Shown here: in pieces, positions 25,061 through 40,800 of the stretch
Position numbering within the stretch: the stretch's first letter is position 1
Layout: each line of letters starts with the position of its first letter
NCBI GenBank assembly: GCA_017562135.1
Contig: QEYB01000952.1
Span: forward strand, 62,001 to 126,000
Origin: Dipylidium caninum
Lineage: Eukaryota > Platyhelminthes > Cestoda > Cyclophyllidea > Dipylidiidae
Length of the DNA stretch: 64,000 bases
Reading direction: 5' to 3'
Program-made: the position numbers and the translations under genes
The notes under the pieces: generated by a model
Told to the model about the DNA's origin: nothing
Database searches by the model: none
Seen by the model: the letters and a program-made list of their open reading frames with translations, nothing else

Positions 25061-26889
25061 ACTGGTGAAGGAAGGTTAGACTGGGTTGGACACTAATTGT
25101 CGTGACCATTGAAAGAGTCGCTGCGCGGGGGTTGCGGTGGCGATGGTGGCTGCGATGGTGGGAGACAACATCCGCCGGAGTTGTAGTTTACTCTCATTTA
25201 AGTGAACTCCGCTCGTTTATGTATTTCAAACACGAATGAGTCAGTTGTGACGACGAAGACTTGCTTCATGTAAATCCCCTTTTGTTTACCAGTACGTGTG
25301 TTTCTTCAGAACCGAAAACTGCCCCTTTGATAAGATTCCCTTTTGGATGCGATGGGGCCCGACCGTATCGCATGAAATTGAAAACTCCTAGTCAAGCAGA
25401 ATGCGAGTGGGTTACCCAACTTGACTACTAACGGCGGCAGCGCAATCCACCGATCCTGTATTCAAAGAGGCAACTGTGGAGCCTCTTTTTAGTACCAATA
25501 ATGGGGAGTGGGAGTTCCGAAAATGGTGACTGACCGATAAATTCGTGACATGATGTAACCTACCACAATTCGAGCTGGTCAGAACTCACTTTTACTAAGC
25601 AAAAAACATGATGGGTAAGGCAAATTGCTCATCTTTTAGGATTGAAACATTTTAACCTTACACTAGAAGTACCTCATCACCTACTGAGCGTAGTAAAGTA
25701 GAACGAGTGAGAAGGGATACAGAATGGGCAGACGAAATCGCCCGATGTCCGAGTCCCGGGAAAATAAGCCCCATGGACACGGGGCAATTAAATTTCAGTA
25801 ATAAAGTAACATCTAAAAAAGGCTACCTTTTCGACATAAAGCATTTGAACTCATCTTACGTAGGCGTAAAATGACTTCCCTATTTGGAGACTCGCAGAGC
25901 TTTCAACTGACCAGGTCAGCACATACCGTTCTGGCGAATTCTCAATGCCATTAAACAAAATTGTAAATTTCCGCGATCGTGCCACAGACAGTTTCATACA
26001 CCGCCGTCCCATCTCCCCGCCCCCTTGGCCGCTGTTAAACACAGCCTTCCGCAAACTCGCCCAGAAATTTCGCTACTAACATATCTCCAATAGCCTAAAA
26101 CGACGCCAGCAAGGAGCATCATTGACCAAAAGGGGCTGTTACGAGCTCTGGAGCGCTAGAAACGCACCAGCCGATCAAAACACCGACGGTGCGGGTTAGG
26201 CAATACTCATCTTCCACGCATGACAACCATCAATCCTCGGCGCAGCGCCCAAGCTCATCGTGATCTGATACCTCCAGATCAGCCACAGGAAAAACATTAC
26301 ACAATCGCTTAAAATCCAAACACCAACACCCAATATCGGGGTCAACCACCGAAAAGCACAGGAACTTTGCCTAATTTATTGCCCGCTTTTGCAATACTAC
26401 CCTAACAGCAAGAGGGATTGGCTCGCTCATTTTTCAATCATAGGGCACTATTACAGAGCGTGGCACACGTAGCTACAATGAGAAGTGTGACGCCAAGAAC
26501 AAAGTCTCCAATAAACCCACTGCGTTTTTCGGGTGCTTAACTAACCCAACAGAGTAATTGCACAAATTACTTAACTATTATTGCGGTAATAAATACCCTA
26601 AACAAAGTGAAGAAGGATATCAAGTCATTGGTGGTTAGAGTTTTAAAGTTCCAGGAATGTAAACGCGTATGACCGTCGATAAGCATTTCAAAGTATACGA
26701 TAACCACAAATTCTACCACAAACACCTCTTTCCCAAGTAAAAAACTGTTCTATAAGGAATTAAATTTATACAACGTTTACCAGGGATGAGAAAGGATCAA
26801 GAAATTTCAATTTCATTTAAGAATATCAATGAAGAAAATTGATTGAAGACGATAAACGTGACAAATTTCCAGAATAGTTCAAAATCCAG

Positions 26890-29831
26890 TTATTTGTTCT
26901 TCAAAGCATCGACCTTGGTACCTTCCTGCTTTCCCGTAGCATGAGTTCCACTAACATGATCTTCATTCCTTGTTAGAACTGTCCCCCTCGAGTTCACTGG
27001 GTTTCTTACACCTGCATGGCGCGCACGAGAGCTCGCCTGTTGAGGAGAGAATTTGCATTCTATCATGTCGTGAGCATACTTTAATCGCTTCGATAAATCT
27101 TCTGTGATACCGTGCTTCTTGAGCAAATTAAAACGAAAAGTTTTGAAGTTACGACTGGGATCAATATAAGTAACGGCTTCCATGAGGGGACAGAGAATAA
27201 TTTTGGAGTGATCATCGAAGAAATTGAGCTGAAAGGAAAAATGTTGAATTAAAAACCTTTACCTTTAACTCGTCTAATTCATTTTGCACCACATGTACGA
27301 GACGATTAAAAGAAACAGGCTGTTACAATTCCAGAGGCAACAATTGAAAAAAATACCGAACGTTAATTCATTCAAAAATTTCCAGATGACATTTGTGAAT
27401 AATACAGATGCGATAGGGGTCAAGATTCATTGAACACCAAAGGCCGAGTATTCAAACAATATCCTTATGGGGAAATATTTACTGATATTGTTGACCAGAC
27501 TGTCAACATTAAAGCAAAAAGATGTTACTTTCAAAAAACTAGTAAATTACAACCAAACATTTAACAGATCATATTTAGTTAGACATATTTATGAGATTCT
27601 GGTCGTATTATTAAACCTATTATCGTTCCTACAACAATAACTGTACCTGTAGTGTACCATTACTTAAGTGTAACACGATTGCAACGCGAGTTCTGAACCA
27701 GCTTCGCAGAAATGGCAATCTAGCCATGTTATCCGTCTCTCTACGTACAATATTTTCTCCGGTCTGAAGTAATAAAAAAATTGGCGCTTAAATAACAGGG
27801 AAACAAAACCATAAAAGCGAGTTCATAACGTGCATTCACAACCGCGGCCGAACTAAGCCAATATTTTGCCTAATTTCTCGGGCGATATGTATAACAAACC
27901 ACAAGTCCAATGCTATTAAAATTAGTAAGGAAAGAGGATTTGTTATTATTGCATACGATGTCACTGAATTGAACATCGGGGCGTGAAGGCCATTGAGGAC
28001 TTGATGACTATAGATATAAATGAGAGATTTCAGATGCATGCCCTAAATATAATCGCAATTGGAGCATTTGTTCTCGTGATTGACATTTTACAAACTAAGA
28101 TTTAATAAGCGGCTAACACCCGTGCCATCGTGAAGACTTGAGTGTGGCAAAATTGATGCAACCCCCAAGTCACTCAGATAGACTGAACGAAATTCACAAA
28201 GTGGAAACGAGAAAATATGAACTATACACGTCAAACAAACAGGGTTTATCTCAATAAATTCTTCATTGGTAACCAATAATAGATTTCTTTCATGTAAAAT
28301 TGAGAAAAAGGAAAATAAATAAGCGGCGGGAAAGGACTCACATGAAGCAAATTTTCCTGCATGTAACTGGTGAAGCACGTAAGCAAAGTCACTTTCTTTT
28401 TAAGCGAAGGAGGATAATCGCTCTTCGTATACAACCGTTCTTTGCCATCGCTTTCGATATACTGGAGGTTTTCCTTATTTGCAGTGAAGATTAGACGTGT
28501 ATCATCGTTAAAAAGAACCCCATTCGAAAAGTCGCACAGATGGTAACCGATACCGTACTTATCCGAATAATCAACCCATTTGGAAACCCAATAAATGGGT
28601 ATACACGCCGGATCCTCGCTTTCTTCCATCGCATTTATTGAAGTCGTTTGCAATACGGGCGCGTTTAACAACTCGCCTAGCTGATTCGAAAAATATTACA
28701 CAAGACCGTCTAACCTTATCAAACAACACAGTGAGCCAACAATCATCTGTAGTGTAATCTTTATTCGCCTCTGTGCTGACTGTTGATACATCATTGAGAT
28801 TAGCGTCGATAACAGAGAGGGGGCGCCTATCAGAAGAGCGACCAAGATTATCGAATCGGGGACAGGTAGTCAGCGCACTGACGGGAAGGCCAGCAGGGGT
28901 GAATCCCTTGAAGAAACTGTGATCCATCACACTGAACATGCTTGGTCGCTTTTGCGGATCAGAATTAAGGAATGCACGAATCAAAGACGTCGCCACGATG
29001 CTAATATTTCCGGGAATGAAATAGTCGTTTTTCTTTATTTTCTCGTACGTGTCATGCAGACTCGATGTTTCAAAGGGCGGCCGTCCTACGAGAAGGGTGT
29101 ACCTTAAGAAGAATAAAAGCAAACGCTCCACTTACAAGATGCAACCCACAGACCACGAGTCCACCTCAAAGCTGTGTCCATGTTTACAGAGAATTTCAGG
29201 CGCAATGTAATTCGGTGTCCCACACAATGTCTTCTTCATTTCACCCTCTTTAGTGATCCTGGAAGCCAAGCCAAAATCCCCTATTTTGACCATCATATCA
29301 TCATTTAAGAAAATGTTGGCCAATTTAAGATCGCGATGGATAATATTATTAATATGGAGATACTGGCAACCGTTTACGATTTGTCTGATATAATACCGGG
29401 CTTCTGGTTCAGTAACTTGCCGACGTCTTTTATGCAATTCCATAAGAGTCTACCACGTGAGATAAGAGAAAAAAAACCTACCCTTCTTGGGCACAATTCC
29501 AGCAATATATATATGTTCGCTTCGTCCTCAAAAGATCTATGGAAACCGACTATATTCTCGTGTTTTAGGGAGGCGTGAATTGTAATTTCCTGCTGCATTT
29601 TCTGCCGTTGAGAGGACTTGACAATATCACATTTCGCTACGATCTTTCCCGCGTACTTGACACCGGTATCACCATCGGTTAGCTCCCAACACCGAGCGAA
29701 CCCTCCCTTAAAGTAAGAGAATTACACAGGAAATCCATTACTTTTCCGAGAAACCTGCCCCTCAAATAAGACTTATTGGTTGACTTGTCTAGTACAACGC
29801 TGGGCACCTCCTGCGCCTTCGACTTCTCCAT
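26890..29831 (-). CDS. PLK1: Polo-like kinase 1
   Basis: Mitotic Ser/Thr kinase with a C-terminal polo-box domain. Exons: 29831-29742, 29706-29482, 29449-29136, 29102-28715, 28680-28342, 27763-27647 and 27228-26890, giving 603 aa, the same length as human PLK1. Kinase domain (about residues 24-280): [10 protein letters not shown] glycine loop, AGKIVAK lysine, [17 protein letters not shown], and the activation loop [16 protein letters not shown] with the activating Thr. Polo box 1: [17 protein letters not shown], with the phosphopeptide-binding Trp. Polo box 2: [20 protein letters not shown] and [14 protein letters not shown], with the His/Lys pincer kept. The first four introns are 35, 32, 33 and 34 nt. 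An in-frame ATG at 29885 would add 18 residues. I prefer 29831 because CCTTAG lies just before it, possibly as a 5' UTR acceptor. Full conservation of the functional residues suggests a normal active kinase. Confidence 0.97.
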
Positions 29832-30707
29832 ACTAAGGTAAGTCAAATGGCGAATAGCGCGCCAAGCAACGGTACTTCCAATCATCGCAACATTTCAATC
29901 CACGAAAACTGGGACCTATTTAAGTTTTTTCACCATTCTTATTCGAAATAACTCAATATATCTAAACGTGATTGTGGAGTAAGGTCGACCCATAATTGTA
30001 AAATAATTATCAATCATGTTGAAATATTATGGCCGGGGTTAGATATCGAAAACCCAGATTTCTATATATCTACAAGCATTATGATGTGATTAGCAAATTC
30101 TCTTAAAGCCATTTCTTAATCTCACCATTCACTTTACCAGCCGATCACCCGTTTCGAAAGTTTGGCCGAAGGCAAATGTGCATGGACACCTGTTTTGGAG
30201 CCCGTGCCGCGTTAAGGTGGCGACGGATGTTTACCTTACGTGACTAATCCTGCGAAGAGCTATCTCAGAAGTTGGTTTTTGACAAGTTTTTATCCTAAAA
30301 CGATCCACAGCGTCCTTCTTCCTAAGGAGGATCGAACGAGGCTCGGGTACTGATTTTAAAAAACCTTAGGGTAATGCATGAAAACCCCCCGCCTCGGACG
30401 TCTATAGCGCGATGAAATCTAAGACGAAGACTGTGTCTCTCTGCCTTCGGCTTGCGCCAACTTGAAATATGCCGCAATTTATAAAAAAAATATGCATCGC
30501 TTTTTTCCAGTTATTCTTACAATTCCTGGTGTCATGGTTGCGTGAAATGTTACATTTACGATGTTGGTGACTTGGGACTTGTATTTTACAGAAACCAGTT
30601 GTCCAAATTTCCTTAGATTAATTTGTTTTAACCATGAGCCGACCAGTGGTTGCTGCTATCTGCGCTTTGATCTCTTGGCTTAGTCAGCGGTCGCTGTCCT
30701 CTTCACG
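29832..30707. promoter_or_regulatory. Shared 876-bp region between divergent PLK1 and VCP
   Basis: The two start codons face away from each other across 876 bp, so both promoters must lie here or in 5' UTR introns. I see no TATA box at a convincing position. The VCP side (30600-30700) has a pyrimidine-rich stretch ahead of the ATG that may be 5' UTR. No coding frame is recognisable between the two genes. Confidence 0.5.
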
Positions 30708-33412
<2,705 letters not shown>

Positions 33413-36400
33413 AAGCTCCGTGTTTTGCTCTACACCATGAACTCCCTTACGGCCATTAATAACTTTTGATCGGCTATCATTTTAAATCCATCTGCTAATA
33501 TGGGGTACTTTGGTTGTTTTAATCCTGTACGTTGCGAGATTCTATGTCCCTTAGTCGCCCTTGGGGAAATCATGCTACACTTGTCTGTTATATGATCGTG
33601 TCCGCTTTTTATGCCAGTGCGGTGGCGTGAAGTGTTAGCGTCTTTCGCTTTGTGGTATTCAACTCATGATGGTATCTGCGGAAGGTTTGTTGTTGGGACA
33701 GTCTGCGAAGTTATAAAACGTTTTATTAATCGGCAGGGAATTTTGTGGGCAGGGAGCTGGTCCATGACTGTTGCCCAATCGGGGTGGCAGCACATTGGGG
33801 GTTCTGAAGAGGGGGACCGGTTGTCGGACTGAGGCCATGTCAGTGCGGGGAGTCGTCCTCGTGTAGTTGATGGGGAATTAAGCCTTAGTGACTTTCAGGT
33901 TGGGGGGTCGACCTGTCAGTGAGGTGCTACAAATCAGAAGATTTGCTCGCTTAACTAACCTTGAGAATAGGTCCCGACGAGTCGTTGACAAGGCGTTGGA
34001 TTGTACGTCTGTTTGGGCTACTTTTAGGGTTTTGGTGCTTGCCGTTATGCTAGAATTGTATCACTGACTAATTAAGATCTTAATCTTCTCGGCCTTGAGC
34101 ATAGTGGAGTAGTGAGGACGCCTTGTATTAACGCAAAGACAGTTGTAATAGCTGGTGTCACTTTTTTCTGGCTGCTTTATCGGCTCTTACATGGAGTATG
34201 CATTATCTGTGTAGTTAGTTCAAATTTGTCCATGTTTAGCGCTTGAGTTGGTAGACTCGCAGTTCGATCCTCAAGTTACATAAGTAGTGTCGATGTGAAT
34301 CGAAGGCGATTACGCCTGAAAACTATACGACTTTTAAACAACGGAGCAGTATGAGAGACGCGTAACGTCGCCCCACTCCGCACCCGGCTATTTCGCGAGA
34401 TTACGACTCACTAAGTCCATAAAGATTAATGCGATGAGGGTTTTAAGTGCAACCAATGAATTTTAAGGACGACGAAACGGAATAATGAGTAGCAACTAAC
34501 GAAATGAGGAACACAAAGTGGCCCATGATAACTTTCGAACGCAGCCTTATACCGCTATGCATCGAGCAGTCTGCATAAGGCGAAGTAGAGGCCTTTTCGA
34601 CTAACAAATTCGTGCAATCCCAATCTTTCCTACGATCTCAGTAAGTATGCGAGTTGGTTGTTTGTGTACAAGGCCTCGAAAGCCATCGACACAGCTAAAA
34701 TGCCACTTATTGGAGCCAAAGTATAATGTGAGGTTTACTGAAGAGTCAACGGATAGTCCAACACAAGGCGGTAGACTAAGATAAGAATAAGCGAGGTCAG
34801 TGGCTAAATTTGTGATTTCTTCTTGGAACACTGCCACGCACTTCTACCATCTACGGAGTTCATCGGTGTTGAATTTAAAGGAAACCTTAAAACTGGGTCT
34901 ATAGTGTGCGTTGACAACGAGGCCTACGAATAAACTGTCACATGTCTGCAGAGCCCGCAACCAATGGGCGCAGAGTGCAGGCGCTGTGTCGGCGCCTGAT
35001 TGGTTGGGGCCACCTTTCGCCACGACTTATTTCTGCAGCGGCTCTCTGGAATGGAAAGCGAGGGAATGTCGACGAGTGTTAGAGGCCAAATCAGCCAAGG
35101 TGAATGGCAGGCGGGAACACCGCCGTGGAGATCATGGGCCTCCGACGGCGTCCTATTCCCATATATAATGGCTGTTTCACTGCAATTGTGGCTTTTTCAC
35201 ACGATCTTCGCGAAGTAAATTATGACACTGAGCAGTTTGGAGGTTAGTTAATATGCCTGCAATTGAGAGACAGGGTGAGTAAACTCAGTCGACCATGATT
35301 TCAACAATATAACAAACTTGAAGGAAATCGCCGAAGTAAGTAGAGCGACCTCCATTAAACAAAGAGCTTGTTTCTAACATGCATATTCTGTCGTCATTCA
35401 GAAAATAACGACCAAACTAACAGGAATCGCAGGCCTAAAGGTGTCATGGGTATTGTGAAAGGATAAGCTGATTTAACGTTAAGGAAAGCTAGTTATCGCA
35501 CAGTTGAGTGAAGCATTCTTCTGTAAGCAGCGTTGGGCCACGAAGAGGTGCGGTCTACTTTTGTTCACGTGCGTCTAAAAGTATCCAAAGAATGGATTTT
35601 ACTGAGACACCTTCTGGTAACAATTCCCATTTCAGCTTCTTCTCATGTCTACGAATTTGTCAATGCAGACCGTATTCAGCAACAAAACTTTTGGGTAATT
35701 TCCGTTGCAGGATAAATGTCACCGTAAAGCCCGATTTAAAAAAGGAACAAACGAACCGCTTATGAAACTGGATTTTAGAGCCTCATCAGAGTCCCAAGGC
35801 CAGAACACGATTTGGTTTTTTTTAATATTTGTCATTGCAGCAAATATGGAGATATCTTTGAGGCCTGGTTAAACCTCATGTTGCAGTTAAGACAATCGTC
35901 TGGAGTCCAAGTGATGCGGATAGGGTTCGGTCACGCCCCTTCCGCGCCATTTGCAAGGACGGTCTCGCAAATGCGGAGTCGCTGCAGCCGCCTTGTGATT
36001 GTGTCGCTATGAAGTCAAATGTGGCTCCTTTCGCGAAAGTACGAAGAGTTGCCGGGCAGGAATGGTGGCGGTAGTGGTGGGGCTACTACAGAGTCTGGAA
36101 AGGTTAAATAAAAAAATTTAAATCAAAAATCATAAATTTATGCTTTTTTTCTTACTTATACCAATGAGTAGGAATGTACGTTTAGGAAGGGCAGCAAGAC
36201 TGTGTGAATTTTTTAAAGTTTATTTAAAAATAATAAACAAACGATGGTTTAGTAGCAAGCCTTACCCAATAACAAAATACACTGCCCTCGTGCAAATTCG
36301 TGTTAATTGAAGCCTATACGAAGTTGGAGCGGACACACTCACGGTCAAATGTTAAAGGGATTTACGAGAAGTTTCAGCGAATATTCTGCCATTCCATGGT

Positions 36401-37813
36401 TCATTTTTCCACAAAATTCTGTGTGCGCATTCGAAACTGTTGGAGCTGAAGCACGTTGATCAAATTTTCCTTATTTTCTTCTACTTCCCTTTAAATAACG
36501 TTAACGCATTCTGAGTTGCATTGTGGTTCGCATGGTGTAACCACAGAAGCTGCGTGAAGGTAAACACTCAAGATCCATTTTTCAAAGAGACGAGAACAAC
36601 GAGATGCATAAAAGCATGACTCAACGACTAAAATACCCATCGCCCCGGAAAAATTCGCACAACTTCTAATGAGAATATAACCACAAAGTTACACCTCACG
36701 TCTACTATCGTTACGAATAGCTTAAGCTAAAAATGAACACGTATACACGCACTTTTGAGTAGTTGATACTGCGGAGAAGAGTCACTCTTATGAAACAGGC
36801 AGAAGTCCTGCGGATCTTGCTTGGACCTCTTCCTGATGCCCAGAGAAGTTAAGTATTCGAACTCTCAAGGGAGAATGGAACTGTCCTTCGCAGGGGACAA
36901 GTGAGCGTAGTAATGGCTGGGGGTAGCATCTGTTTCTTTGATCACCTCTTACTTCCGTGGTTAGTCCAAAAAGACAACTTGAAGTTCATTTTTGGTCTTA
37001 TTTGAAGATAGTACACACCGGCGGCTGGAAGGATTCGCCAATGAGGAACCGAAGACTTAGAATGAAGGATACCAAGCATTTCCGCAAGGGAAGCCACTTC
37101 ATATGTCAGATACGGGGTTTTAAACTATGTCTCCTTGGTTGGAAACCAGCTTCACTGGCGTCGTAAATCTGCTGTCAAACACTAACATCTGAATCCACCT
37201 AAGAAGGCGATTAATTCCTCACGGCCGCTTATGGCTACTGTCGGATTCGTGTATGCTGACTGCCTCAATCGCGTGCACACTCATGAAGTTTGTGTCCGTG
37301 TCGCACCCACTGTAATGTACAAATCCGGGCGAAAACGTCACCGATTTCCTTCGGAAGTAGATTATGGACATTTTGTAGTGATTAGTCTAACATTTGAATA
37401 TAGAAACTCGTCACCAGGTCTACGACGTATAAGTCAATTTTTCAAGTGTTTAATGTGGTCCTGAAGGTTATTATTACATTCCTAATCTTCACGAGTGTCG
37501 AGAATAAACCGCGGTCTGCGAGCAGCTTTACATTCTTCTTATCAACCCAGTCATTCGGGCTATTCATTCCACAGACTGTTCCACTTTGGCATGTCGGTGT
37601 GAGTCCAGGTAGGCAGACAAGTTACGCAAAGGTGAGACAAAGGCAGGAAAGGCCCAGCAGTGATTCATGATGGTATCAGTTTTAGTCACTTTTCCCAGAT
37701 GATTTAAAAGCGCCTCATAGACATGCATCGGCATATATTAAAACGGAGACTTGATAGAATAAAAATATTGTTCTAGGGCAATAAAGAGTGGGTTAGGAGG
37801 GAAGGAGAACGCA
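33413..37813. other. 4.4-kb intergenic stretch between convergent VCP and plakin
   Basis: VCP ends on the left and the plakin ends on the right, so this region must hold both 3' ends. It is relatively GC-rich around 34930-35160, with CCAAT (34960-34964) and inverted ATTGG (about 34999-35003) motifs; this patch looks more like a promoter than a 3' flank. Two weak plus-strand exon candidates follow it (35533-36012). No RNA gene confirmed; a tRNA-like fragment at 34237-34275 is listed in the findings. Confidence 0.4.
35533..36012 (+). CDS. Possible exons of an unrecognised plus-strand gene
   Basis: A frame at 35533-35697 ends at a TGG|GTAATT donor and codes a stretch ending ASSHVYEFVNADRIQQQNF. 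After a GTCATTGCAG acceptor, a second frame from about 35841 to the stop at 36010-36012 codes KYGDIFEAWLNLMLQLRQSS and a basic tail. Both segments have protein-like composition, and both lie downstream of the GC-rich patch at 34930-35160. The joining phase is not proven and no family is recognised, so this may be a small lineage-specific gene or chance. Confidence 0.2.
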
Positions 37814-40800
37814 TCATTGCAAATTCGCGGAGCCGGCTTGAACTTTTTTGTCCCACGTTTCCGGTGTTATGAAGGCTGAACAGGCCACGTCATAGTAGGT
37901 TGGCTCCTGGGAGGAAATGGACGATTGGCGAATGGGACGCCAGCTGGGGATGCTCACTTCACCTTCTGAGTCGCTGCTGATAGAAGAAGAGATGGGCTTC
38001 TCACTCGGCTTACCCTTACTCCCTCGTCTAGCGACAGTGAAGCCTCTCGTAGTGGTCACATCTGCGGGAGCAAACTGCTCCGACTCCATTTTCGCTATAT
38101 GCCCATCAACATTAAGTATGCGCTTCTTTGTGTTTTCATGTGAGAAGCTCTGCGTCTGTGCTGTAGATCCACCTGCCCACGTTGCATCTACCACTTTTCG
38201 GTCTTGTTCATACTCCCTAATCACTCGCTGAATAATGGGATTCCCTTTAAGATTAGTATAGAGGAGAGATTCTGTTCCGGTTTGCTGTCCTGACCTCTCA
38301 AAATTGTCTACCACGTGAGCGATTTCTTGAACGTCGAAATTTTCAAATGTGCCACCTAAAGTTTGGATTAGGTCGGTTTGTACACAGACATCTTCGCTCC
38401 GGCTCTGATTGTAGGCCTCGTAGCTTTGTACGATCGCGTCAGTTAATGTGTTATTTCTCAACTGGGAATATATCGCGGATTTGTTGGCAAAATAAGCACT
38501 TTGCCTGTTATTCATTATTACCACATCAATAATTTCCTTGGCCTCCGTGGAGAATGAGCCTTCCATTCCATTGGTGTCTTTTTCGTAGTCGTTAATCAAG
38601 GCCTGAACTATTCGGTTCTGCTTCAGAGCCTGATAAAGGGATGTGTGTTCTTGTGGCTCGCTAACGTGTTCCATCTCTCCGGACGCAGTGCATATTCTCG
38701 TATAAGCCTCGGCAATTTCCTTAGTACTCATATGTACGGCGGCTTCGGTACCCAAAAGGCTGGAGGTGCTCGTCCGTATGGATGTAGTAAGATCGCCAGA
38801 TGTCAGCTCAGTGTTACAAACTGTGCATTTTGCTGACGTTGACTGGGTTTCCAAAGATTCAGAGGATCCTGACAAGCGTTTTCCCGAGGCACCTGAGAAG
38901 TGACCGCTTCGGAGAGAAGAAGCCCTCGAAAAAGTAGTAGACAGAAAATTACCGAAAAGGTTGTCATTATTCTTTCCTGCGATCGTAATTGATGCCTTAT
39001 AGGAAGCGGAATTATCAACTTCATTTGACATCAATTTATTTTGACAGTTGGTGCAGATGTAGTCCGCCTTCTTGTGAGTGTGCGATTCGGCGGAGTGAGT
39101 ACGGTTGTGAGTTTTCTTTGTCCCGGAAACCCTCTCGGGAGCGAACTGAGAAGCCACGTCATTTGAGAAAGGGCGGATATTTGCACTGAGACGCTTCGAA
39201 AGCATGGGGGGTTGAATGGCAGCCGCACATGTGACATGGTACCTTTGTTGGAAGTTTGTTTCTCCACGGATTTCGTCTGGAGCTACGACTGTGTTTCCAA
39301 CATCTGCGGTTGGATGACTGCTGAGGTCAGCAGATGCACACTGTTTTTTCGCACCACAAGTAAGATTGGCGGGCTCGAAAGGTTTTGTAGCCCCGAAGCG
39401 TTGACTACCTGTGCCTTCTGCGGTGCGCATTCCGGTACCACTCGTCGAACCAATGCGCAACCTCGGCTGGACAGAGGGGCACTGCAGACAAGCATGAACT
39501 TCTCGCAGATCGGGGTTCTCCTTCAGAAGGTTTGCGGCCTGGTGGGACATGGAAACTCCATCATGTGGTCTGGGAACAGAGATGGTGATGACTTCACGTT
39601 TTTTGCTGAGGCCGGTCGAGTTGGAGCCATAGTTCCCTGGATGCTGGTAGTTTCCGCTCACACTTTTCGGTGAAGCTACTACGTTAGCAATGTACACCTG
39701 ATCTCCAACCTGGATTCCCAGTTCGTTGACATCTTTGACTTCGACTGCTTGGATTCCGGTTGTTTCAGCAATTATTGGAACCATTTCAGTAGCAGTCGGG
39801 GCGAGAACCGCGCTGACATTCATTTCTGCTGTTCGCCACTCATTCACTGGAATGTCGACAGCCAGATGGTCAACGCTAAGTTTGTCCATACACACCTTAG
39901 ATGGAACCAGTAGCGTCCCCACTTGAGAAGTCGTTGAAACCAAACGTTTTCCGACCGGAACACTTTGAGACTGTAGGTTCTCTGGAACGCGGGTGGTTGA
40001 GGCTTCGAAGTGTGGTTTGCACAGGGACACTTCCAGTCTAGACCATTTTCGGCTAAGAGAAATAGATTTCGTCTGTAGATGAATGGAGGCATCTTCGTTC
40101 ATGGAAGTTCGCTTTATATTAGCACTATACTCCGCATCGTTATACTGAACCCGATAGGTTACCGTCAAAGTCTGCTACTGTGACACCCGACGCCTCTTGG
40201 AGCGCTATATCAGCCCCCATCCTGATCGGATAAAGGACAGACTCTACTTTGTTTCCATGTAATTGAGTTTCAGTCGTCGAACTCCTTGGCTCAAGGGTCA
40301 TCCTCTCCATACTCAGGTGCTGAGGTATGATGACGGTCCCCACCTGAGTGCCCGCGTCGTTGCGCTTCGCAGAAAGGGCGCCGAGATCAGTTGGCATGTA
40401 AACTACTCCACTCTGTGTAGTGCCGTCGACTCTTACATTGGAAGCGCTGTTTTCCCAGCAGCCGACCACTTTCTTAGCACTGGGGTCAGCCGTGAACTCG
40501 CCCCTTTCAGTGTGCTCATGCACGACATCAAGATTTTCTTTTTCGACCGATTCAATGTTGACAGATTCTGAATCATGAACAGGCCTTTTATCATTGATTA
40601 CAAGTTTCAAAGGTGGATCAGGGTAGCGACTTGAATTTTTCCCTGTTTGACAAGAAGAATAATTGCTCTGTGGCTCAAGAATAGCCTCTGCCTCCATTAC
40701 CAAACCACATTCGTCTGAGAGGAGGCTGCTTGAAGACACTTGAACCCCTTCGGGGGGCAGTTTCATGACAGCGTTGGACATTGACTTATCCTCAAGAAGG

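Larger units (their letters stand above)
24100..26889. other. 2.8-kb intergenic stretch between HHAT and PLK1
   Basis: Contains the HHAT 5' flank, a CA microsatellite and one medium minus-strand frame (24614-25060). The rest shows only short frames. I see nothing that resembles a PLK1 3' exon beyond the stop at 26890, and no RNA gene. Confidence 0.45.
37814..40361 (-). other. Plakin C-terminal third: modules 6-7, CxxC knuckles, short repeats
   Basis: This covers the end of the second and all of the third large C-terminal reading frame. In order from the N side: module 6, module 7, a Ser/Thr-rich linker with CxxC knuckles at 39490-39479 (CLQC), 39055-39044 (CTNC) and 38827-38816 (CTVC), then three short helical repeats (38719-38189). 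A basic Ser-rich tail with SSSISSDSEGE, a plausible phosphorylation cluster, ends at the stop at 37814. The order of blocks is read directly from the translation. Confidence 0.7.

Noticed and set aside
39212..39673. Plus-strand frame of 153 codons opposite the plakin exon
   Set aside because: It is the antisense shadow of a long minus-strand coding exon and has no motif of its own.
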